A stretch of 13,496 bases of DNA from JAFGCR01 sp964538225 (GCA_964538225.1 CAZIDW010000032.1:1-13496), one strand, 5' to 3'; shown: positions 6,685 through 13,487, counted from the first letter of the stretch. Numbers and translations: made by a program. Notes: a model not told the origin generated them from the sequence alone.

Positions 6685-9600
6685 ATGTCAAAATTCCGTT
6701 CTGCCATCATCGTGCTTGCCGGTCTTCTCGCGCTCACCAGCGTGGGGTACGCGGCTGAAGGCCAGGTCGAGATCACCGGCACGGCTTACGGGAAACTTAT
6801 CAACCTCCTGCATTTCGATTACAAGACAGCCACCCGCCCCACCGGCACGGCGGATGATTCGCGCTTCGACGATCCCTCGTTCTACGTGGGTCCCACGAAA
6901 CAATTCTACATCCCTCCGACCGATTCGGATTTCAACGCCGGCGACCCGGCCATCGCAACCAGCATCAGTACCGTGAGTGATGACTGTAGCGACGATGGCT
7001 GTAAACTGCAGGGATTTTTATGGAGCGATGTGATCGGCTGGATCGTATTGGACGGCACGGTCATCAACAACGCCTTAAACGACCCGGATGACGGCGGCCC
7101 GGGCGACACCTACACGCCGGACATGTATCCCCGCATCAAAGACACCGGCACCCTTACCGGGTATGCCTGGAACGAGACGACCGGCTGGATCAAACTGGCG
7201 GCCGACGACAATTTCGGCACCATCACCCTGCCGAAAAACCAAGGCAATGCCGACTGGGGCGTGTGGCTGGATATCGAAGCGGATGAGGTCATCGATGACA
7301 ACGGCACCCCTGATGTGCCGGAAGACGATGTCCGTTACGGCCGGCCGTTCCATGGGTACGCCTGGAGCGAGACGATGGGGTGGATCAAGTTCTTTAAAGA
7401 AGACGGCGACACCTTTGATTTTGATTTCGGGGCGTACACCACCTGGATTCCGGACGACACCCCGCCGGTCATCCTGAGCCCCAGCACAGTCTGGTTCGCC
7501 ACCGGTGTCAACACCGGCTACATCCCCGGCGACACTGAACCCCAGAACATCATCTGGGAACATTTTATGGAAGACATGGATTCCGGCCTGAAAAACACAC
7601 TGGAAGGGTCGAAAGTCTCCGTCCAGGCGGTCGCGGAACCCGGCAATAACAAATGCGCCATCTACGCTCCCCTGCCGGAAAACGTGGTGATTACCACCAG
7701 CTCCGCCACGGAATACAAGGTCGCAGATCTCACCATACCGGGTATCGGCAACCTGCAGGATGTGCCGAAAGGCTTCTGCAAATACCGGCTGACCGCCAAG
7801 GTGTTAAACGGCGTGAATCTGCCCACTTATATAGGAGACACGTTCCTGCCCCCCTGCGATACCTACGGCAACGCGGACGACTGTGAAGCCGACGCCGCCT
7901 GCGACTGGGACGGGGCGGCCTGTGATTTCGCTACGCCGCCCAATGTGCGCGACCCCATCATCATCTATGTGCGGGCCGGACATTTTGATAACGACGAATC
8001 CAGCGTGACCCTCGCCGGCGGCAACGCTGACGCGCTGGCCGACGGGACGGATTTTGTGAAATACGAAGTCGCGTTGCGGGATGTGGTGGGCAACCCCATC
8101 ATGCCGGTCGACTGCAGTACACCGAACGACCCGCCGGGAAACAATCCCGACTACCAGTACGATGACTGCCCGGGGCGCGAGGTGACCGTGGACGCCAACA
8201 TCACCAACGACCTGCGTTTCGATCTCACCCAGCCGGCTCCGGCGACCCCCTACGTCACTCCGGCCCGTTACAGCGATGCAGGGGTCGGATCGTCGGGCAC
8301 TTCCCTGATGGACACTGAAGATACTTTTGCCTTTGAAAAACCCGACGGGCTGGATGTTTTTCAGGCAGAGATCGCCTCGTACGCGCCCTCCAGCACCCTT
8401 ACGCAGATCTCCGACTACCAGGTCGAAGAGTCGCTGGATTTCCGCATCGACTCCTTTGATTACCAGATCGATAATGACGAACTGCCGGCCCTGCATCTGA
8501 TTGAATCCCCGCCGGATTCCGGCACTTTTGTCCCGGACACCGATTCTATCACCCCGGCCTGCTCCGAACCCGGTCCGCCCGACTGCACCAACGCGTTCAA
8601 TTCCGGATTTGACCTGGGCCATATGCCGGCCTGCGACACCTCGGTGCCCCAAAACTGCACCGACTACGGTTTTACCCCGGAAGCCCTCACCTTTACCCCG
8701 CCGGTCACCACCAGCAACCCGGAAGTGACCTCAGACGCGGGTGAAGAAATGGTGGTCCTGATCCCGGGTGTGCCGGCCAATGTGTCTTTCAGTCTTAATA
8801 ACGACAGCACCAACAGCCTCGCTGTGACCGATGGCGGCCTGTCCGTGGACAATGTCTTCCAGTATTATTCCGACACCTGGAACGCCTCCGTGGCTGTGAT
8901 GGAAACCCAGTCCGTGGAACCGCTCCAAAACCCCGAAGACAACGAAGACAGCCTTCTGGCCTGGACCTGCCCGTTCCAGACCTGCTCGTACTGCACCCGG
9001 TACGAATGGTACGACGGCGAACATTCCGCAGTCAGCGGCCTGGGGGAACAAAAGGCTCAAAATTCCGTGTTCCACAGTTTTTATCAGCAGTTCAACCCGG
9101 TCTATTCGCCGGACACGGAACCTGCCAAAGTCCTGTTTGATTTCGATGCCCCCTCTGAAATCGAATCCAACGGTTCGTACGCTATCATCGGCCGGGTATC
9201 CATTCCGTACCGGCATGAATACACCGGTCCCGAACCGCCGGATGAAGACCTGGATGACCCGGACAACTGGAATGAAGACGGCGTGATCGACCGCAGTGAT
9301 AAAGCAGATCTGGGTCTGGCTAGCTCCGTCGACAAATCCATCCGGTTTACCCCGGCAGGTATTTTAGTGGAAGATATCAAGCTCCGGCTGGTCCAGGAAA
9401 TCGGTTACCGTTACGGCAGCCAGCCGGTGTTCTCAGTCTTCGCTCAGTCCCCCCTCATCTCCGGCCTGGAAGTGCGCGACGCCGGCCTGGAGGCCATCGG
9501 TACAGTGATCGGCGAGGAGCTGGTCACCGGCCGCCAGTTTGACGTGGTGAGTTTATCTGAAAGCACCCGCGACCTTCAGCATCAGATCCGGCGCAACGTA

Positions 9601-10479
9601 GCCCAGCTCACCGCCTCTATCGAATCCCCCTGCACCATCCCTGATACTGGTGTGACCTTCACCTTCCCGGATACCGGTGACTGCGTGGTGCACGACACCG
9701 TCAACGACACCAAATTCGCTTATTACCAAGGGGGTCCGGGAACTCTGCTCACCATCGGCGACGGTTCCGACCTTTCTGCCCCGCCCGTACCCTACACCCT
9801 GATCGTGGAAGGCGGCGCGGACGTGAAGATCGACAGCAATCTGTATTATGATCCGGACGACACCCGCGCGTCGATCGGCATCATCGTGATCGCGGAAAAC
9901 ATCGGTCAGGGCGCGGATGTGTACGTGTCCCCAGCAGTCACGAACATCGTGGGCACCCTGTACGCGGAGGGCAGTGTGTTAAGCGGCGCGCCCGACACCC
10001 TGTATTATGGCGGCGGTTCGGGCAATGTGCAGGACCTTAAAAACCAACTCTACTGGAAAGGCAGTATCGCCTCGCGCAATACCATCGGCGGCACAGGCCA
10101 GGAACCGGTCCGTGTGCCGGAAGGCGTGGAATGCCTGGACGGCGACACCGACACCAGCTGCGCCCAGCGGTATGACTTTGACTACATGAGGCGCTTCACC
10201 GCGGTGGTGGACGGCGGGGAAAGCACGGTCGCCGGCGGCGGGCTCTTCAGCGGCGGGGGCTGCTGTGGCACAGGCTGTGCCCCGGACATCGCCGAAGGCA
10301 CCTGTCAGTACGGCCAGGATTACCTGCCCACCCTCATCAAACTGGATGGTGGCCAGATCGATGAAGCTGAATCCGAACTGGCTGTGTTCTTTGTGGAAAA
10401 AGACCCGCGCACCCTGAACCATCCCCCGCCCGGCTTCACGCTGGCCGGCGGCTTTGAATCCATCCAGGATATCCGTTAA
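6685..10479 (+). CDS. Giant secreted surface protein with W/G repeats
   Basis: This is a 1264-residue exported protein. It starts with a clear Sec signal peptide (MSKFRSAIIVLAGLLALTSV, cleavage likely near GYA/AEG at 21-26) and has no lipobox. Three copies of a W/G repeat lie near the N-terminus: LQGFLWSDVIGWIVL (108-122), LTGYAWNETTGWIKL (157-171) and FHGYAWSETMGWIKF (222-236). The middle is acidic, rich in Asp, Pro and Thr, with a small cysteine module at 391-413 and scattered Cys pairs (for example 762/767/770). The C-terminal part (about 1037-1135) is beta-rich, with short alternating strands ending in KGSIASRNTIGG, suggesting a beta-solenoid or polymer-forming fold. It is followed by a Gly/Cys patch (1185-1198) and a proline-rich end (NHPPPGF, 1245-1251). 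There is no sortase motif or C-terminal membrane span. A structural or adhesive cell-surface role is inferred. It follows the cysteine-repeat gene by 8 bases, with no Shine-Dalgarno sequence. Confidence 0.9.
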   Translation: MSKFRSAIIVLAGLLALTSVGYAAEGQVEITGTAYGKLINLLHFDYKTATRPTGTADDSRFDDPSFYVGPTKQFYIPPTDSDFNAGDPAIATSISTVSDDCSDDGCKLQGFLWSDVIGWIVLDGTVINNALNDPDDGGPGDTYTPDMYPRIKDTGTLTGYAWNETTGWIKLAADDNFGTITLPKNQGNADWGVWLDIEADEVIDDNGTPDVPEDDVRYGRPFHGYAWSETMGWIKFFKEDGDTFDFDFGAYTTWIPDDTPPVILSPSTVWFATGVNTGYIPGDTEPQNIIWEHFMEDMDSGLKNTLEGSKVSVQAVAEPGNNKCAIYAPLPENVVITTSSATEYKVADLTIPGIGNLQDVPKGFCKYRLTAKVLNGVNLPTYIGDTFLPPCDTYGNADDCEADAACDWDGAACDFATPPNVRDPIIIYVRAGHFDNDESSVTLAGGNADALADGTDFVKYEVALRDVVGNPIMPVDCSTPNDPPGNNPDYQYDDCPGREVTVDANITNDLRFDLTQPAPATPYVTPARYSDAGVGSSGTSLMDTEDTFAFEKPDGLDVFQAEIASYAPSSTLTQISDYQVEESLDFRIDSFDYQIDNDELPALHLIESPPDSGTFVPDTDSITPACSEPGPPDCTNAFNSGFDLGHMPACDTSVPQNCTDYGFTPEALTFTPPVTTSNPEVTSDAGEEMVVLIPGVPANVSFSLNNDSTNSLAVTDGGLSVDNVFQYYSDTWNASVAVMETQSVEPLQNPEDNEDSLLAWTCPFQTCSYCTRYEWYDGEHSAVSGLGEQKAQNSVFHSFYQQFNPVYSPDTEPAKVLFDFDAPSEIESNGSYAIIGRVSIPYRHEYTGPEPPDEDLDDPDNWNEDGVIDRSDKADLGLASSVDKSIRFTPAGILVEDIKLRLVQEIGYRYGSQPVFSVFAQSPLISGLEVRDAGLEAIGTVIGEELVTGRQFDVVSLSESTRDLQHQIRRNVAQLTASIESPCTIPDTGVTFTFPDTGDCVVHDTVNDTKFAYYQGGPGTLLTIGDGSDLSAPPVPYTLIVEGGADVKIDSNLYYDPDDTRASIGIIVIAENIGQGADVYVSPAVTNIVGTLYAEGSVLSGAPDTLYYGGGSGNVQDLKNQLYWKGSIASRNTIGGTGQEPVRVPEGVECLDGDTDTSCAQRYDFDYMRRFTAVVDGGESTVAGGGLFSGGGCCGTGCAPDIAEGTCQYGQDYLPTLIKLDGGQIDEAESELAVFFVEKDPRTLNHPPPGFTLAGGFESIQDIR

Positions 10480-10481
10480 TC

Positions 10482-10597
10482 ATTGTCGTTTATGGGTATC
10501 GCGGCGCGTATCGTCTTATGTTGTCGTTAACGGCCGTCAACGTTTTACGACACCGATACGAGCCGCGACAACGCCGATACTTAACGTCACCCACAAT
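10482..10597. repeat. Palindromic element 3, multi-tier
   Basis: Nested inverted repeats fill the gap before the Lgt-like gene. From outside inward they are ATTGT/ACAAT (10482-10486, 10593-10597), GTATCG/CGATAC (10496-10501, 10575-10580), 15-base arms (10499-10513 and 10554-10568, 14 of 15 paired), and a central 18-base palindrome, CGTTAACGGCCGTCAACG (10525-10542), with one A-C mismatch that is G-U on the minus strand. The second and third tiers overlap by three bases, so not all can form at once. Bases 10542-10561 align with the minus strand of element 1 (1677-1694), suggesting a shared family in the opposite orientation. Confidence 0.65.
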
Positions 10598-10601
10598 AAA
10601 T

Positions 10602-11339
10602 ATGTACGAAATCCTTTTTCAATATGGGCCGTTCACCCTGTCGACCTTCACCGTCCTGCTGGCGCTTGCCTTCATTGCGGGCATGGTGTTCCTGATCCGG
10701 TTTATCCAGTTCAAAAAGATGAAACTGGGATTCTTTGTGAATCATTTTATCTGGCTGGTCATCCTGCCGCTCCTGGGGGGGCGCCTGCTGTATGCCGTGG
10801 AGCATTTTTCAGTGATCCGGGAAAACCCGCTCAGTTTCTTTTATATCTGGGATCTGGGCTTCAGCCCTTTCGGGATATTCTATACGGCTCTTATCACGCT
10901 TTATCTCTTAAGCCGCCGGGAGCAGGAGGATTTCTGGGCCTGGCTGGACGCTCTGGTACTGACCGGGCTTTCCGGCCTGTTTTTTGTGCATCTCGGCCAT
11001 TTTTTCAAAGGCACGCATTACGGAAAGCCCACCGACCTGCCGTGGGGCATATCATTCGATACCTTCAATATCCCCTACACCACCCCCATCCACCCCACCC
11101 AGCTGTATTCCGCGCTGGCCACTTTCATCGTCTTTTCCCTGGCCATGACCTATGTAAAACGGACGTACCTGAACGGTGTGGCCGGGACGGTCGCGGTTAT
11201 GTTATACTCCTTAAGCGCTTTCGGGATCGATTTCCTGCACGGCATCCCGTCCGCGTATGCTAAAATAAGTTATTTGCTCATCGCGGCTCTGGCGTTCATC
11301 TTCTATATCCACTGCTCCCACAAAAAACTGTTCGACTGA
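10602..11339 (+). CDS. Lgt-family membrane protein with substituted active-site residues
   Basis: Lgt transfers diacylglycerol from phosphatidylglycerol to the lipobox cysteine of prolipoproteins in the inner membrane. This 245-residue polytopic protein keeps several family hallmarks: the opening YGP (8-10), GGRLLY (59-64), GKPTDLPWGI (141-150), HPTQLY (164-169), and about seven hydrophobic segments. Aligned by eye to E. coli Lgt, however, the residues known to matter there appear changed: Tyr26 to F16, His103 to F90, Arg143 to H130, Asn146 to H133, Glu151 to T138, Arg239 to A206 and Arg246 to H213. Gly154 (G141) and an acidic residue at the Glu243 position (D210) remain. It may be a divergent CPR Lgt, or a paralogue with another or no catalytic role. 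The ATG at 10602 is chosen because it starts the YGP region directly after palindromic element 3; extending further upstream would read through that palindrome. No Shine-Dalgarno sequence is seen. Confidence 0.8.
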   Translation: MYEILFQYGPFTLSTFTVLLALAFIAGMVFLIRFIQFKKMKLGFFVNHFIWLVILPLLGGRLLYAVEHFSVIRENPLSFFYIWDLGFSPFGIFYTALITLYLLSRREQEDFWAWLDALVLTGLSGLFFVHLGHFFKGTHYGKPTDLPWGISFDTFNIPYTTPIHPTQLYSALATFIVFSLAMTYVKRTYLNGVAGTVAVMLYSLSAFGIDFLHGIPSAYAKISYLLIAALAFIFYIHCSHKKLFD

Positions 11340-11361
11340 AAGCGCGAATAATTATCCGCGC
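11337..11361. repeat. GC-rich palindrome, copy A
   Basis: The 20-base core GCGCGAATAATTATCCGCGC (11342-11361) is self-complementary except for one A-C mismatch (A11347 with C11356), which is G-U on the minus strand. The 25-base unit starts at the TGA of the Lgt-like gene and recurs at 11819-11843 with a single difference. It may form a transcript-end hairpin, but no T-run follows. Confidence 0.65.
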
Positions 11362-11423
11362 CTGCATATCAGTGACCGCGCCGCCGGTGCCGCGCCTTTA
11401 TTACCCCTTAACTCTCAGCTAAA

Positions 11424-11813
11424 ATGCCCGACCTGCCCCTCGATCTCGATACCAGCTCCCTTCTCGATGTTATCAGCACCCCGTCATTCAAAACGCTTGA
11501 ACTGGCGGTGATCGTGTATTTCGGCCTTCTGTGGCTCGCCATCATCATCTGGGTCACGCGGGATGCCATCAGCCGTTCCGACAGCCTGCTTTTTCAGGTA
11601 GTCGCCATCCTGCTCAATATTTTCTTTCCGGTACTGGGTATCCTGCTGTATCTGATCATCCGCCCCGGCAAGACCACGCTGGAGCGCTATTACGAAGAGC
11701 TGGAACACCGGCTGATCCTGGAAAGCATCGATGAAAAGACCGATGAAAAAAAGAAAGTCAGGTCTATCAAAAAACTGCCGAAAAAGAAAAAGTCATCAAA
11801 AAAAGACAAATGA
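11424..11813 (+). CDS. Small two-span membrane protein with lysine-rich tail
   Basis: This 129-residue protein of unknown function has two membrane spans (about 26-44 and 55-79) joined by a short turn (TRDAISRSD). A conserved-looking junction, YLIIRPGKTTLERYYEELE, follows the second span. The arrangement of two spans and then RPGKT plus a helix resembles small bacterial membrane proteins related to the phospholipase D N-terminal segment (PLDc_N-like), though this is recognition by eye only. Residues 104-129 are almost all charged, ending in a lysine cluster that would suit binding to membrane phospholipid or nucleic acid on the cytoplasmic side (inference). It lies 84 bases after the Lgt-like gene and 69 bases before another small membrane protein, both gaps holding the same palindrome, so the four genes to corA may form one operon. 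The ATG has no Shine-Dalgarno sequence. Confidence 0.8.
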   Translation: MPDLPLDLDTSSLLDVISTPSFKTLELAVIVYFGLLWLAIIIWVTRDAISRSDSLLFQVVAILLNIFFPVLGILLYLIIRPGKTTLERYYEELEHRLILESIDEKTDEKKKVRSIKKLPKKKKSSKKDK

Positions 11814-11818
11814 TATTT

Positions 11819-11844
11819 TGAAAGCGCGGATAATTATCCGCGCT
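11819..11844. repeat. GC-rich palindrome, copy B
   Basis: The core GCGCGGATAATTATCCGCGC (11824-11843) is a perfect palindrome, extended by A/T to 22 bases (11823-11844). The 25-base unit 11819-11843 matches 11337-11361 at 24 positions. It lies five bases after the stop of the 129-residue gene and directly before a tandem repeat. It may be a transcript-end hairpin or a dispersed palindrome. Confidence 0.7.
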
Positions 11845-11846
11845 GA

Positions 11847-11878
11847 AATCTTTAATCTTTAATCTTTAATCTTTAATC
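11847..11878 (+). repeat. Tandem 7-base repeat (TTTAATC)x4 before a start codon
   Basis: Four exact copies of TTTAATC (11851-11878) are preceded by a partial copy, AATC (11847-11850). The repeat ends four bases before the ATG at 11883, so it fills the whole place where a ribosome binding site or -10 box would be. Such a tract can change length by slippage. Confidence 0.85.
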
Positions 11879-11882
11879 TGAC

Positions 11883-12287
11883 ATGCACCGCCTGCTCACT
11901 TTACAATATTATTTCACTACCCGGCCTGATCCGGATTTTCAGTTCACCAAGATCACGGCCGCCCTCATCATCCTGTTCTTTCTGCTGGCCATCGGCATCC
12001 GGATCTACCGCAAAAAAGCCGCCAAAGACCCGATCATCAAAAAAATGATCAAACGGTATCCGGGCCGGCTCATGACCTTCGGCGTCATTCTTGTGTTCCT
12101 CCTGCTATCGCGGGAGGCGGGTATTCCCTTCGTGTCCATGCGGATCTGGTGGTTTGTCCTCATGATCATCGTGGTCTGGTGGGCGGTAAAAAACCTGCTG
12201 ACCTTCCGGAAAGACTATAAAAAGCGCGCCAGGCAGACGAAATACCGGCATGAACAGTCAAAATACCTACCCAAAAAAAAGAAATAA
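11883..12287 (+). CDS. Small three-span membrane protein of unknown function
   Basis: This 134-residue protein has three predicted membrane segments at about 22-42, 63-77 and 84-104. Basic residues follow the first and last, which suggests the Lys-rich loop (43-60) and C-terminal tail (108-134) are cytoplasmic. The stretch SREAGIPFVSMRIWW (76-90) is the most distinctive part and may be a re-entrant or interfacial segment. The C-terminus ends KYLPKKKK, echoing the lysine tail of the gene before it. No enzymatic motif is present and I do not recognise a named family. corA begins within 40 bases of the stop, so co-transcription is likely. The start is fixed by the tandem repeat just upstream and the lack of another early Met; there is no Shine-Dalgarno sequence. 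Confidence 0.78.
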   Translation: MHRLLTLQYYFTTRPDPDFQFTKITAALIILFFLLAIGIRIYRKKAAKDPIIKKMIKRYPGRLMTFGVILVFLLLSREAGIPFVSMRIWWFVLMIIVVWWAVKNLLTFRKDYKKRARQTKYRHEQSKYLPKKKK

Positions 12288-12322
12288 TTTTATCCTGTTA
12301 ACCGTCTGTAACTGTGAATAAG

Positions 12323-13243
12323 ATGGCGACCGTAACCGTCGGGAACCACCACTGGGTCAATATCGTGAAACCTCATGAGGAGGATATTTTGAAACTGAAA
12401 AAAAAATACCGCTTCCATAAACTGGATCTGGAAGACTGCCTGGAAGAGAGTCAGCGCCCGAAAATCGACGAATACGAAAAATACCTGTTCATCATCCTGC
12501 AGTTTCCTTATTACAACCGGCGCACGCGCCACATCGCCACAGAACAGGTCAATATCTTCATCGGACAAAACTATCTCATCACTCTGCACGACGGCCATCT
12601 GGACGGGCTGGAGGAAATCTTTAAAAAATGCAAAAAATCCCCCAAAGCCAGAAAACAGTTTTTCGGGGGGAGTACCGGCTACCTGCTCTATTCGCTGATC
12701 AGCCGCCTATTCAGCTCGTCTTTTATCATCACCGATAAGGTCCAGATCAAACTAAAACGGATCGAACAGGCTATTTTTGAGACCGCGCATGTAAAAGACC
12801 AGTTGTTTAACATCATGGTCACAAAAAAGAACATCATCACCCTCCGGAAGATCCTTCTGCCCCAGCGCACCGTAATCGCGGCCCTGGAGCACAAACAAAA
12901 ACGCTTTCTGCCCGATAATCTGGAGATCTATTTCGATGACGTGGTGGACCAGACCGAAAAGGTCTGGAACATCCTGGAAACGCAGAAAGAAGTGATCCAG
13001 TCCCTGGAGGACACCAACGAATCCCTGCTGAGCCATAAGATCAACAACACCATGCGCACCCTCACGGTCTTTTCCGTCATTATGCTGCCGCTCACCTTTC
13101 TGACCGGGCTTTTCGGCATGAACGTGAAACTCCCCTTTCCGGAAGCTATGGAAAATTTGGAACACTTCTGGAGCATCCTCATCGCCATGGGCATCATCGT
13201 TCTCCTGATGGTGGGGGTATTTAAGCTGAATAAGTGGTTATAA
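12323..13243 (+). CDS. corA: CorA-type magnesium/divalent cation channel
   Basis: CorA forms a homopentameric inner-membrane channel for magnesium and, in some members, cobalt or nickel. This 306-residue protein has the expected build. A soluble alpha/beta N-terminal domain is followed by a long helical region that would form the stalk helices (about 135-245), and then two C-terminal membrane spans (about 250-264 and 283-300). The signature GMN sits at the end of the first span (LTGLFGMNVKLPFP, GMN at 265-267), and the protein ends in the typical basic KLNKWL. The usual acidic loop after GMN is represented by PEAMENLEHFW. The ATG at 12323 is chosen because all neighbouring genes start with ATG; a GTG three codons upstream (12314) is equally possible, and neither has a Shine-Dalgarno sequence. 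It is the last gene of the rightward cluster and is followed by a structured 3' region. Confidence 0.95.
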   Translation: MATVTVGNHHWVNIVKPHEEDILKLKKKYRFHKLDLEDCLEESQRPKIDEYEKYLFIILQFPYYNRRTRHIATEQVNIFIGQNYLITLHDGHLDGLEEIFKKCKKSPKARKQFFGGSTGYLLYSLISRLFSSSFIITDKVQIKLKRIEQAIFETAHVKDQLFNIMVTKKNIITLRKILLPQRTVIAALEHKQKRFLPDNLEIYFDDVVDQTEKVWNILETQKEVIQSLEDTNESLLSHKINNTMRTLTVFSVIMLPLTFLTGLFGMNVKLPFPEAMENLEHFWSILIAMGIIVLLMVGVFKLNKWL

Positions 13244-13343
13244 GGAGCAGCCCCGATGTAACTTCGAAGCCTCCTGAACCAGTACAGGACCGCTCCTCAG
13301 GATGTAAAACCTTTTCTTTTTTGTATTTATTTTTTCTTTTCCC
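13244..13343 (+). terminator. Structured, T-rich 3' region after corA (probable terminator)
   Basis: Starting directly after the stop, GGAGC (13244-13248) can pair with GCTCC (13292-13296), enclosing a CTTCGAAG palindrome (13262-13269) and a TCCTG/CAGGA hairpin (13272-13276, 13285-13289). An alternative pairing is TCCTGA (13272-13277) with TCAGGA (13297-13302). A T-rich run follows (13311-13340), as expected for a terminator. The two alternative folds are unusual for a simple terminator, and a small RNA element cannot be excluded. Confidence 0.45.
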
Positions 13344-13382
13344 CTTATATATATCTGCCCCCCAATCCTTTTTTGTCTCCCT
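13308..13382. other. Pyrimidine-rich tract with a TATATATAT core
   Basis: This stretch is almost all C and T on the plus strand, with TTATATATATCT at 13345-13356 in the middle. Its composition is unlike the GC-rich coding sequence to the left. No convincing reading frame crosses it. It lies between the end of corA and the rightward promoter near the window edge. Confidence 0.5.
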
Positions 13383-13458
13383 TATTAGGGGAATTAAGAG
13401 GGTGGAGCCCATGCGCACAAAGAGGGGTAAACAAGGCTAGAACGGCGCAGGAGATTTT

Positions 13459-13487
13459 TTGAGGGATTAAATTATTTGGCTTACAAT
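13459..13487 (+). promoter_or_regulatory. Predicted promoter reading out of the right edge
   Basis: TTGAGG (13459-13464) and TACAAT (13482-13487) are separated by exactly 17 bases, close to the sigma-70 consensus. A transcript would start near 13494 and serve a gene or RNA beyond the window. Confidence 0.55.

Noticed and set aside
7804..8652. 282-residue minus-strand frame inside the giant surface protein
   Set aside because: The plus-strand frame is continuous for 1264 residues with a signal peptide and repeats; the minus-strand frame has no start signal, motif or plausible composition.
10480..10601. tRNA or other structured RNA gene before the Lgt-like gene
   Set aside because: The region folds strongly but as nested palindromes; there is no T-loop GTTCRA motif, no cloverleaf and no CCA end.
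11337..11813. UGA read as glycine (code 25) as in some CPR lineages
   Set aside because: TGA ends the Lgt-like and the 129-residue genes at natural places, directly before non-coding palindromes, and no gene needs read-through of TGA.
13234..13440. 68-residue reading frame at the right end
   Set aside because: It begins inside corA, runs through the T-rich terminator region, and its protein has low-complexity Phe/Leu/Ser sequence without recognisable features.
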